Assembly (NCBI RefSeq): GCF_000341285.1
Contig: NW_005178452.1
Location: 62,001-126,000, forward strand
Length of the DNA: 64,000 nucleotides
Direction: 5' to 3'
Source of the DNA: Galdieria sulphuraria
Taxonomy: Eukaryota > Rhodophyta > Bangiophyceae > Galdieriales > Galdieriaceae
Each line of letters starts with the position of its first letter. Positions within the stretch are counted from its first letter, which is position 1. Shown one piece after another: positions 55,601-64,000 of this stretch. The translations under genes were made by a program, and so were the position numbers. The notes beneath the pieces are model-generated. The model did no database searches. It was not told where the DNA came from and worked only from the letters and a program-made list of their open reading frames with translations.

Positions 55601-57211
55601 ATGGCTTTCGAGACACAAGACAGTTCCAGACACAAAGAAACTGCACGTTTAAAGAACCAAGAGTTTTTAGAGTTTCTTAAGTTAAAACTATGCTTTCCAC
55701 AAAGTCGTAAGCTTTTGTGAACGTTTTCAAACAATATCTTTTACGCTATTGTTAGTTTTAAAAGGTGTTCCGTTTCTTTTTCTGGTTGTAACGATATGCT
55801 TCATCTTTTGCGTGGATAGACGTTTAAGAGACTCTCTCGAACGAAGGTTTGGAGTTATAATAGACGCTGGAAGTAGTGGTACACGAGTGCACGTATGTTC
55901 TTTTTCCTTGCAAAATGGAGGTAGGTGTTTTGCTTCGACTATATTGCTGTTTTTCTTTTCGAGTATGTTTAGATAATCTCATTCTGGAGAAGGATCATTA
56001 TCTCGAAGTAAGAAATTATAGTGAAAACCTTTTGGGACACTAATTTGTGCAAAGGCAAAACATAGTCTTACAGTGTGTTTTCAAAATGCTTCACGAGTAG
56101 CAAACTTGGGATTCATTTTTTCAAAATTGCTCAACTTTGTTCGTGACATAGTACCTGAACCAGAAAGACCTAGAACACCAATATTCTTGAAAGCCACTGC
56201 AGGACTTCGTTTAATGCATGGAGATATAGTTGAAGCTGTATTAGATGCCACTCGTGGTATTCTTATTGCGTCAGAATTTTCATTTGAGCCTTCAAGAGCT
56301 ATAGTTATGGATGGCAGTGATGAAGCGTTGTACGGTTGGATTACTGTCAATTCTTTGTTGAATACCCTTTCCAATGAGTTGCTCCAAACTTTTGGAGTTT
56401 TGGATTTAGGTGGCGGTTCGTTTCAGGTGGCATTCGATACAAACAGTTCTTTGAATGACCAGGTAAGGATTTGAGGAAGATAGCTTGTTATAGTGTTCAT
56501 GTCCCATTTAGAGTATACGCAACATTCCTGTATTAGACAAAACTTACCATGTATATTCTCAGAGCTTTCTTGGTATGGGTCTTGTAGAGTTTCGAAGGAG
56601 ATTGTACAAGTTTTTAAAGGAAAGAGATCAGTTGACAAGTAATCCTTGCTTTTACAAGGGTGTCACAGATGTTATTGATGTAAGTTGGAGTTTTTGGCCA
56701 CATGATGGTTAACAACGGGAACTATTAGGTTGATGGAAGAGAGCAAAGTTTTGTAGAGACATCTGGAATGGGCAGTTTTGAATCTTGTGTTGCTTTAATA
56801 AGTGACGTTTTCGTGGAAGAGTTTCATTTTTCTGTTGGAGAATTCAGAAATAGATGGAACACAAGTATTGATAACTTCATTGCGTTTGCCTTCTTCTTTG
56901 ACCGAATTTCAACTTTTGGTCTATCTCTAGAGTCGAGTCTCTCAGATTTAGAAGAAATGGGTCGTTATATATGTTCGGAGGAATGGAATGTCGTTCAGAA
57001 TACTTACACTAGTGTACGTAATGGAGCACCTGAGCATCTTTGTTTCGATATGGCTTATATATACTTTTTACTTTTTGAATTTTTGGGAATTGAACAAACA
57101 CAAAAGACGGTTTGGTTTCTACAGAGTTATCAGGGAAGCGAGTTTGGTTGGTCACTGGGAGCGTTGGTTCATGAGATGAATCTTCTTTTACATGAAAAGC
57201 AAGTTCTATGA
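55601..57211 (+). CDS. Apyrase / nucleoside triphosphate diphosphohydrolase (GDA1-CD39 family)
   Basis: Hydrolyses nucleoside di- and triphosphates in the Golgi lumen or outside the cell. Exons are 55601-55706, 55756-55920, 55973-56007, 56055-56462, 56512-56679 and 56729-57211, giving 454 residues. A basic start is followed by a signal anchor (FLFLVVTICFIFCV). Apyrase regions: ACR1 VIIDAGSSGTRVH, ACR2-like KATAGLRLM, ACR3 AIVMDGSDEALYGWI, ACR4 LDLGGGSFQVAF; then YSQSFLGMGLVEFRRRL and a lysine-poor end. The 35-nt third exon and the AAAG acceptor at 56054 are required to stay open. No C-terminal membrane span is visible, so it resembles Golgi and plant type II forms. Confidence 0.92.
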
Positions 57212-57284
57212 ACAGGGGAAATGCCGTTCCTCTCTGAAGGTTCAACAACAATTCAATGGTATCAGAAAACTTGTTCGGACAAAT

Positions 57285-58415
57285 TTATTCAAATATATCA
57301 AGAGGTAATATAGCTGAAACGAGAACATTTGGAATATCTGGTAACTGGCTTACGTGGAAATCTACTGCAACACTGCAAAGACAATATGCTTGTAGATTGC
57401 TGTATCCGTACTTCTGATGAATATAGTTTATCATGTTCCATAGCGCATTCTTTGTAGAACTTGTCAGGTTCTCACTGTAATTGACCCCTGTCTCACGGTC
57501 CACACATATACCTGTTGTTGCGTAGAAAGGGCCATGTAAAGAAGACAAACAATGGTCATTCGGACCCATCTGATTCAAAATATCTCTACTAAAAGATATA
57601 TCTCTTTGACCAGTGCGCGAAGCTTCTCCTTTAAGAACTCGAAGACGCACAGTTAATGTTGCAGCCATTTCTATGGCAGTCCCGCAACACTCATTGTCAC
57701 CTTGTGCGAAATGTGCATCACCAGCTGAAAACAATGCACCACTGACATAAACAGGCAAGTACACAGTAGTTCCCTTAGTAAGTTGTTTGATATCAACGTT
57801 ACCACCTGTCTCATGTGGTGCGATAGTTCTAATTGCCTCACTTGATAGATGTCCTGTTGGTACAGCTCCATGTTCTGAAGGCACTTCAACAGCACCACCT
57901 TGGCTTTTCAATTTTTCTTCTCTTTCATTGATAACTTTAAGCAAATCAGAAGAAGGACTGGTGCCCATAACACCCATGAAAGGATTGCCGTGAATATGAA
58001 CTTTGGGAAGATCAGGAGATGTGGCAACGTTGTCTTCAATATGCCAACGCACAATAAAAGGTTCTCTGAAAGAATCTCTCAGAAAACCAAAACCTGGTAT
58101 ATTCACTGTGTACGCAAAAGATGAAGCTTCAACGTTCAAAACATCAACAGCTAAGATATCTCCTGGTTCCGCTCCCTCAACATAAATAGGACCAGTTAGC
58201 GGATGAACTCTCCCAAGATCCACTTGTCTCAACTCTGAAGCTTGAGTATCTGGGCCTATCTGACAGTCGAAAGCGTCCAGAGTGTCCATCACTACAACGT
58301 CTCCAGACTTGACAACTTGAATAGGAGGAATACCAGGATGCCATCTATTATGACCTTTATTTGGTTGTTTAGATAGTGGAAGATGTCGATCCAACTCTAT
58401 TCTGAACGTAGACAT
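57285..58415 (-). CDS. Formamidase/acetamidase (FmdA_AmdA family)
   Basis: Hydrolyses formamide or short amides to ammonia and an acid. Single exon, 376 residues from ATG 58415 (the open frame runs to 58487). Features: WHPGIPPIQVVKSGDVVVMDTLDAFD, VHPLTGPIYVEGAEPGDILAVDVL, HIHGNPFMGVMGTSP, APHETGGNVDIKQLTKGTTVYLPV and SAGDAHFAQGDNECCGTAIE. This closely follows the bacterial and fungal formamidase signature, including the DAH and GE/TAIE active-site parts. No targeting signal is visible. Intronless and mainly bacterial/fungal in distribution, so it may have been acquired by transfer. It lies 68 bp downstream of the amine oxidase gene, on the same strand. Confidence 0.93.
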   Translation of the reverse strand: MSTFRIELDRHLPLSKQPNKGHNRWHPGIPPIQVVKSGDVVVMDTLDAFDCQIGPDTQASELRQVDLGRVHPLTGPIYVEGAEPGDILAVDVLNVEASSFAYTVNIPGFGFLRDSFREPFIVRWHIEDNVATSPDLPKVHIHGNPFMGVMGTSPSSDLLKVINEREEKLKSQGGAVEVPSEHGAVPTGHLSSEAIRTIAPHETGGNVDIKQLTKGTTVYLPVYVSGALFSAGDAHFAQGDNECCGTAIEMAATLTVRLRVLKGEASRTGQRDISFSRDILNQMGPNDHCLSSLHGPFYATTGICVDRETGVNYSENLTSSTKNALWNMINYIHQKYGYSNLQAYCLCSVAVDFHVSQLPDIPNVLVSAILPLDIFE

Positions 58416-58483
58416 GGAATGGCAAAAACAAATGAAAGCAAATGAAGAAAAACTATTTCTACCAAAATTCTCTTCACCGCTTT

Positions 58484-60004
58484 TCAATTCGTTTTTAATG
58501 TTTGGCTCTTGATTCCTTCCAATTCTAAAATTCGTTTGGCTTCTCTGCAGCCACTCAGATATGCGCCATGTGTTGTTGAATAAAACTTTCTATGGGTCGC
58601 TTCGCCGGCAAAAAATAAGCAAGGATTGTAAATCCTATGAGAATCGCTAGTTTCCAGTCCCAGTTCGGGCAGGTTCACTGGTTCTGCTAGAATCTCAAAA
58701 TCAGAGCCACTAGCGCCAACAGGAACAAAAGAATACGACCCCCGAAATAAAGGATTGCTATACCAGCTACTTCGAATTACTCTGATGGGCTCCGCTTCAA
58801 CCAAGCCGAATCGCGATAGCAATAGCTTTGTGTGTTGCAAAATAGCGTCATCTGACTCTTGTTCCATTTGTTTGGCTGAAGCACCCGTGAGCCAGAAACT
58901 TAATATATTGTTTACTGCTCGAAACGAAAATATCTTTTTGGTCCAGTGAGAAGGTTCCTCTCGCTCCAAACTCTCGTTCCACAAGAGTGAGACATAATCC
59001 CATTGTTTGCCTTGATGTTGTAAAGGTTGCCTATCAAATTCTACAAATACCTTGTCAACTGTACCAAGGGCCAGACGATGAATAGCATCTTTCTTCTTAC
59101 GAGGCAGAGGTGGGTCAAAAAGGTTAGATTCTCTTTCTTGCAGGACACCCAATGAGCCTGTCCAAATGAGATATTCTGCAGTAAATACTTCACTATTACT
59201 ACATTCAATGGAGACCCGATTATTTCTATCGCTACCTCCCCATCGTATACGAGTGACTTCCCTACCAAAAAGGATATTTTCTGATGGGAATCCTGCAAGA
59301 AGAGATTCCACTATCTTAGAAAAGCCACATAAGACTTCCACATTTTCCCCAGCAAGTTCACAGTACTCATGGAGATATTCCAATGAGAGCTCGCTTAAAG
59401 AAGAGCAGGCTGAAATGGAACATTCCAATCTCTTCCTCCATTGAAATACTAAGCGTTGGGCTTCACTAGGTGTCATTCCTGTTTCTAAATGGTCCTGTTT
59501 CCATCTCTTTGATAAATACTCTTCGATAGAGTCATTGTATTGTTTGGCATCTACTTGAAGAGTTGGCCAATGAAAAATTTCATTTCTATATCTGCCGAAT
59601 TTCTCTAAAGCGTCTTTCACAACGTAGGTTTCGACGAAAGTTCCTCCTTCTCTAATAAAAGGACACTCCGCAAGTTTCCAACTAGTCAGTTCCTCTTCGT
59701 TTGGTTCGGCTTTGTCCTCGGGGCTTGGATATTTTTCTACAAGTCCTCGGACTACAGCTAAGTCATAAATTGGATTGTTCACGGTTCCATGTATCCATGT
59801 AGCACCCAATTCCATTCCAGGACTCACAGTACAGACTCTACCGCCTATGCGATGGGAAGCTTCCAAAATACACACTAGTGATCCAGTTACTCGAGAGCAA
59901 TAGCATATTTTATTTCAATTCCTACCTTGTACGTTTGCAGCATGTAGTGCGGAAGCAGCAGTTATACCGGCTATTCCAGCACCGACCACGATTACTTGTG
60001 GCAT
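58484..60004 (-). CDS. FAD-dependent polyamine (spermine-type) oxidase
   Basis: Oxidises polyamines, producing H2O2 and an aminoaldehyde or 3-aminopropanal. Exons are 60004-59926 and 59874-58484, giving 489 residues. The FAD site is split by the intron: VIVVGAGIAGITAASAL in exon 1 and VCILEASHRIGGR in exon 2. MELGATWIHG carries the His seen in spermine oxidases; the C-terminal FAD motif is LFFAGEATHRKFYSTTHGAYLSG. The protein shows FSKIVESLLAGFP and W-x-x-D-type substrate-side residues. No N-terminal leader, so it is probably cytosolic; I see no clear peroxisomal tail (ends LKTN). The closest group is plant PAO5 / animal SMOX, by general pattern. Confidence 0.92.
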
Positions 60005-60492
60005 GGACGTTATCGAATATCGACGAATCAATCGCCAAATAATTTTCATGTCAAAGGCTGTGATATCAAAAAGTGTTTAACTTGGAAATTCCATCTACTA
60101 CTTAGATTGATTATCATTGCGAGGCTTTTCTTTCTTGTGAACTTTGAAAGACTGCATTTGGATATAAGAGTCTTCTTGCATTCTAAAGCGGATCAAGACA
60201 AACTATTGGTATGATGGGGAGCTATGCCTTTATTGACTTTTTTCAATTTGGCTCATTCTTGAATAGATTCAATCTATTTTTTCCATTCTTCTTGTTCTGG
60301 AACTTGCGTATTTTTAGATATCGCAGCACTTATTGTGGTTATAGATGAGTCTCAATGGAATAGCGGGTTTGTTTCCCAAAGCGATTGAGATATGAAGTTT
60401 GGTTGTGTTTAGATAGCATATAAAAAAGCATAGATACAAACTTTATCGTACTCTCAACTAGAAAAACACATAACGGAACGCGAAAATCTATC
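60005..60492. other. Intergenic region, no feature recognised
   Basis: About 490 bp between the amine oxidase start and the MGST3 stop, both minus. The open frame 59996-60214 plus shows no motif. Nothing else is seen. Confidence 0.4.
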
Positions 60493-61007
60493 TCAAATGA
60501 CTTTCAATAGAGACAAGGCTAAGGCTATCGTAGCTCCTAACAAACCAAGAAGTCCAAAGTCTACGAGTTGCCTTCAATACAACAAACATATAAAATATCT
60601 ATACAAGTGTACTTACAACCAAAAGTGCCTCGCATTCGCTTCTTGGGATCACCAGAATAATAACCCAAAGCGTACTGAATGCGACCGAAACACCAAATCA
60701 GTCCAGATATCGAACTAAAGATGGGAGCATATAGCCCTCCTAATAACATAAGAACTAAGAATGTTGGTGTTTTTTCTAAAGTATTCTGATGGGCACGTTG
60801 GTAGCAGTTAAAGTGGCTATCCTCCTTGTTCTCATACATAGTCGGGTATTTTACGTTGAAACGCTTCCTTGCCTGTCCCACCTTTATTTCTTTCCACACT
60901 AAGATGAATATAAAAAATACAACCACAAGAATAACATATCCGTATTCTCGTGGAACCAAAAGAGTTCCACTCTTTCCTGAAAGAAAGGCCCGAGTGCCAC
61001 TTAACAT
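60493..61007 (-). CDS. MGST3: Microsomal glutathione S-transferase 3-like (MAPEG family)
   Basis: Integral membrane glutathione-dependent transferase or peroxidase of the ER. Exons are 61007-60617 and 60560-60493, giving 152 residues, typical of MGST3. Landmarks: EYGYVILVVVFFIFILVW (span 1), ARKRFNVKYPTMYENK, the signature HFNCYQRAHQNTLEKTP, GLIWCFGRIQYALGYYSGDPKKRMRG and a final hydrophobic span. The second exon, GYFGLLGLLG, completes span 4. The intron acceptor CGTAG (after an earlier AAG) is the only one that remains open. Divergent from the endonuclease III gene, 56 bp between starts. Confidence 0.94.
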
Positions 61008-61063
61008 TATCTAAATCCAAAATACAATGAAAAGTGTTGTGTGAGTTGTTCAAAGCGAACTTG

Positions 61064-62011
61064 ATGACTATGCAAGATGAGAAGACTTTGTTTGAAAAGG
61101 CAGCATTTATTAGGAAGTTATTGGACTTGTTGTATCCAGATATAGAGTGCTTCTTACGGCATGACGATCCTTTCACGTTATTGGTGGCCGTTGTTTTGTC
61201 TGCCCAAACGACAGACAAAGTAGTCAACAAGGTTACCCCTGAACTATTCAAAGTCGCCTCGAGTCCCAATGACTTACTTCAGCTTTCAGAGGAAAAGTTG
61301 CGCAAAATAATAGAGCCCATAGGACTCGCCGCAAGGAAGGCAAAGGCTTTAAAGGGCTTGGCCGAAAAGCTTTGTTGTGACTTTGAAGGAGTAGTTCCAC
61401 AGACTTTTGAAGAGCTTGAGAGCCTTCCTGGAGTCGGGCACAAAACCGCCAGTGTTGTGATGAGCCAAGCATTTGGAAAACCTGCTTTTCCGGTTGGCAA
61501 AAGCATCTTTTTGGAGTACTTCTTTGATGATCCACTATTGACATAGGTTGACACTCATATTCAACGGCTCGCGTGCCGGTAAGTTGCTATATCTAGTCTT
61601 TTGTGGCTAATTGTATAGTCGCCGTTGCATATAGCTGGGGTTTTGGTAACGAAAAGTCTATAAGGATTACGGAAGAGAATCTAAAACATTATTTTCCTGA
61701 AGAGTGTTGGCTCAAGCTTCATTTGCAGTTGATTCAATATGGCAGAGATCACTGTCCTGCACAAAGACACGGTTGGTTTTCCTTTAGAGAATTTCGTTGC
61801 AGTCGTTCACACCTGAGTAGTCACAAAGGATTGCGTAATTTGTTCATGGAAACCAGGAATGGACCCCAGTAAAATATTGTCTAGAAAAGATAAACAAGTT
61901 GTAGAAGATAAAGTTGTTTCAAGTAAGCCAGATAAGAAGAAAATAAGAACAAATAGTCCAAGACACGGAACTAGTAGCAAGTATCATTTGAGAAGTAGTA
62001 GTAAGAAATGA
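61064..62011 (+). CDS. NTH1: Endonuclease III homologue (NTH1) with unusual Fe-S loop and basic tail
   Basis: DNA glycosylase/AP lyase for oxidised pyrimidines. Exons are 61064-61492, 61547-61578, 61635-61771 and 61821-62011, giving 262 residues. The catalytic Lys lies in LESLPGVGHKTASVVM, the Asp in VDTHIQRLACR; LLVAVVLSAQTTDKVVNKV is the family start. The last intron (61772-61820, 49 nt, standard length) leads to a C-terminal exon reading VTKDCVICSWKPG, then a Lys/Ser-rich tail. The Fe-S pattern C-x6-C-x2-C-x5-C is not kept: I see Cys at HCPAQRH and the CVIC pair but no fourth Cys. If the intron were read through, the protein would end at 61872 with even fewer Cys. No transit peptide is obvious. 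Confidence 0.85.
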
Positions 62012-62600
62012 ATATGCAATTATTTTCAGTGTCAGAACAAAAGCTCTTATGTTGAAGAATTATCTTGATAGAAATATTGTTACACTATGCTGTATCAGGA
62101 AGGAAGAGATAAGGGAATGGTAAGATTTAAATATCTCAAGATGACTTGACATCTTTTCACAAAGAGTATTTGTTGATTCAGGGTCAATTTGAAGCATAAT
62201 CCAAAATGCTTCGTCGCGGACAATTTGGTACGCCAGCCCTTTTCACAATCACTTTGATGTTGTCTTTCATGTTTGCAATACTTTCTCATTTGTACTTGAA
62301 ATATTTGTTCTGCAACATCACCGAATGTCAAAATGAGACAGTAACATTTTTCATATTCTTGAGAAGAATGAAAATGATTATCACTACCTCATCTATTGAT
62401 AGAAAGGATACAGATGTGATCAAAATTCAACAGGAACAGTGAATAAATGAGTCCAATTCAGTGCCTGTTTCAAATGTTGTGAGCCAAATACTAACAACTT
62501 GAAAACTAGTTATCACTTGCCATAAACCAAACTGAATGGAGTGCGATAAAAGAATCGAAACTAAGTTCTAACGATTCAATCTATTCAATAAGAACAATTC
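62012..62600. other. Intergenic region, only a weak short frame
   Basis: About 590 bp between convergent genes. The plus-strand frame 62206-62442 (78 codons, one hydrophobic stretch after MLRRGQFGTPALFTITLML) starts with ATG, but has no recognisable family; the minus strand has an equally long frame. I do not call it. No repeat or RNA gene seen. Confidence 0.35.
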
Positions 62601-63353
62601 TTATTCCATCTCTTCATCGCTCTTTGACAATTTTTCCAGTCTTTTTCTGTGTCTCTCTCTTGCTATCCTAGAACGCTCCTTTTGCAATATCTTTTTATAT
62701 TCATCGTCATAGATTCTTCTTCTCAACTCTTCACCAGAATCCAAACGTTCTTGCATCCACTCAACAAAATTACGGTGTCTCTTCTGTAGTTTTTCGCGCT
62801 TTCTAGCTCTTCCCTCCTCACTGAAGATGTAGTCTCTCTTCCTCTGCGGTTCCGGTTTTATCTTCGAAGCTTGTCTCAACTTTCGCGTTTCAGCTCCACT
62901 CTTCAGCCATAACCTCTTTCTTCTTCGAAAATTTTCATCGTTCTCCCATCGAAGTTTCGCTGCTTGAGAGTGACGGTTCCAGAAAATACGACTTGGCGGC
63001 TTCAAACCTTCTCTACCAAACGGTGGGGAAATAATTCCTTGTTTCTCTCTTTCCGCTAGAGCTTCTACATTCTCTTCCTCGCTCAAACCAACTTCGCTCG
63101 GCAATAGTGCTGAATTTTCCATATCAAAGGCAGTAGGAAGAAATCTTCCTCTTAAACTATCTGCAGGTGTGGTTGGACGTCGTACACAAGAGACCACCCA
63201 CACACAACGGCTCACACAGGTTTCTAAAACTAGTCGACGTGCTGGGTGCTTTACTACGTCCCACGTACAGTCAGAACCAAAACGAGTCTTTATGTCCTTC
63301 TTAAATGTGCCGAGCACAACAGGAAATGCGTAAAGAAACATAAGACGCGCCAT
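62601..63353 (-). CDS. Basic protein, probably plastid-targeted, with NUMOD3-like segment
   Basis: Single exon, 250 residues from ATG 63353. The first 70 residues are hydrophobic and basic with few acids (ARLMFLYAFPVVLGTFKK), like an organelle leader. The middle has SRIFWNRHSQAAKLRWENDENFRRR, which faintly resembles the short NUMOD3-type DNA-binding repeats found in homing endonucleases and in some plant plastid proteins. The C-terminal 110 residues are extremely charged (Arg, Lys, Glu) and helical, ending KLSKSDEEME. No enzyme motif. A nucleic-acid-binding role is a guess from composition. Confidence 0.55.
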   Translation of the reverse strand: MARLMFLYAFPVVLGTFKKDIKTRFGSDCTWDVVKHPARRLVLETCVSRCVWVVSCVRRPTTPADSLRGRFLPTAFDMENSALLPSEVGLSEEENVEALAEREKQGIISPPFGREGLKPPSRIFWNRHSQAAKLRWENDENFRRRKRLWLKSGAETRKLRQASKIKPEPQRKRDYIFSEEGRARKREKLQKRHRNFVEWMQERLDSGEELRRRIYDDEYKKILQKERSRIARERHRKRLEKLSKSDEEME

Positions 63354-63679
63354 GGAAGAAAATGAAACAACTTTGAGATTGATGCATTGAGCCAGATACA
63401 AGGAAGCCACTCTGTATACACAAAAAAATGAAGAGTTCCTAAAATACTATTAAGAAATGGAACAAGTTATTATAGTAGCCGAATAAAAACAAAAACACTT
63501 CGAATGACTAACTTGAATCACGTTTATGTTTGATACAAATATAGACTGTAACAAAGAGACCCATACTCAAATCTTCAAAAGTTGATGCCACACAAGACAA
63601 ACCTGCCTGATGCCGAAAATACATGTAAACAGTGTTCGGCAAATACAGAAACACTAAAATTCACAAAGCGAGACAACAA
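63354..63679. other. Intergenic region at right end
   Basis: About 330 bp between the start of the basic protein gene and the stop of the partial gene, both minus. AT-rich, no open frame, repeat or RNA gene recognised. Confidence 0.4.
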
Positions 63680-64000
63680 TTAGTTCAGTTGTGGGTCTGC
63701 TGTTTCTAGAGCCTTGGATGCTGCAAGTGCAAGTATTTCAATCAAACTCTTTGAATTCCATGCAGCTCTGTCAAGAGAATGCTTGGTGAACGTATCGTCT
63801 AACGCAAACAGCTGAGACTTTCTTGATGTTGATGACAAATAAGGGAACGTAGAATACTGCGCATATTCGTGCAGCAATGAATTGCAGTCAGTTTCTTTCG
63901 TAGAAAATGAAGTTGATGACCCCACATCTGATTCAATGACAGTCTTACTTCCATTAGCCTCGTCGTCTCTTTTTTGAAGCCGTGTCGAAAATGTCAATAT
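63680..64000 (-). CDS. C-terminal part of an unknown gene, cut by the window edge
   Basis: Open frame of 107 codons that reaches the right edge on the minus strand and ends with a stop at 63680-63682. The sequence is Ser/Thr-rich and hydrophilic (KRDDEANGSKTVIESDVGSS) with a short helical end (NSKSLIEILALAASKALE). I do not recognise it. The start and any upstream exons lie outside the window, so length and function cannot be judged. Confidence 0.5.
   Translation of the reverse strand: MLTFSTRLQKRDDEANGSKTVIESDVGSSTSFSTKETDCNSLLHEYAQYSTFPYLSSTSRKSQLFALDDTFTKHSLDRAAWNSKSLIEILALAASKALETADPQLN

Noticed and set aside
55430-55734. Minus-strand frames of 66-67 codons before the apyrase gene
   Set aside because: They overlap the first apyrase exon (55601-55706), which is required for a start codon and has a proper donor; the minus frames look like its shadow.
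61772-61872. Reading through the last endonuclease III intron to a stop at 61872
   Set aside because: The spliced version uses a 49-nt intron of standard form, keeps the total a multiple of three and retains the C-x2-C pair, so it is preferred; the readthrough form is kept only as an alternative.
62095-62442. 78-codon frames on both strands between endonuclease III and the basic protein
   Set aside because: Equal length on both strands, low-complexity hydrophobic composition, no family. A short membrane protein on the plus strand remains possible.

Overview
This is nuclear DNA of a compact, intron-rich eukaryote that has a plastid. The best fit is a red alga of the Cyanidiophyceae, most likely Galdieria. 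The evidence is about 43 closely packed genes on both strands, very short spliceosomal introns (mostly 44-60 nt, usually GTRAGT at the 5' end), ordinary eukaryotic housekeeping genes, and several proteins with plastid-type leaders. The organism assignment is inference. I found no rRNA or tRNA gene, CRISPR array or mobile element. Many genes were assembled here by joining exons by eye, and each joined reading frame was checked to be a multiple of three.

Layout. 1-17.3 kb: a PHD-finger chromatin protein cut by the left edge, an ERK-type MAP kinase, a PP2A B56 subunit, an ApaG-domain plastid protein, ARF GTPase, a plastid protein with two IF2N-like repeats, ceramide synthase, a proline-rich protein, an NAD(P)-dependent epimerase/dehydratase and DNA polymerase eta. 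17.9-27.6 kb: a PRXL2-type thioredoxin-fold protein, farnesyl diphosphate synthase, an unknown protein, ESCRT-I VPS37, a plastid protein, zeta-COP, the proteasome assembly chaperone PSMD9 and splicing factor BUD13. 27.7-45 kb: eIF4G, a small acylated protein, a YIPF5/Yip1 protein, the Pol III repressor MAF1, proteasome beta-7 (PSMB4), a large glycosyltransferase-like protein, an OTU deubiquitinase, plastid CDP-DAG synthase, the primase small subunit and a Tat-type thylakoid FKBP. 45-64 kb: an orphan type I membrane protein, an SCP-like CTD phosphatase, spliceosomal MFAP1, PDCD2, eIF6, TMA7, a five-exon small unknown gene, NAA10, an apyrase, formamidase, polyamine oxidase, MGST3, endonuclease III, a basic plastid-type protein and a partial gene at the right edge.

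How the genes relate. There are no operons. Related functions recur without clustering: vesicle traffic (ARF, zeta-COP, YIPF5, VPS37), protein turnover (PSMB4, PSMD9, OTU), translation and its control (eIF4G, eIF6, TMA7, MAF1), splicing (BUD13, MFAP1), and DNA replication or repair (primase, Pol eta, endonuclease III). Several gene pairs are divergent with 13-76 bp between start codons, so they must share promoters. The points most worth checking are a MAP kinase with a TQY activation motif, a primase that has lost most of its zinc ligands, genes with 6-20 nt exons, an endonuclease III with an altered Fe-S loop, a plastid protein with two IF2N-like repeats, and a class of introns ending in a purine-rich AAG.
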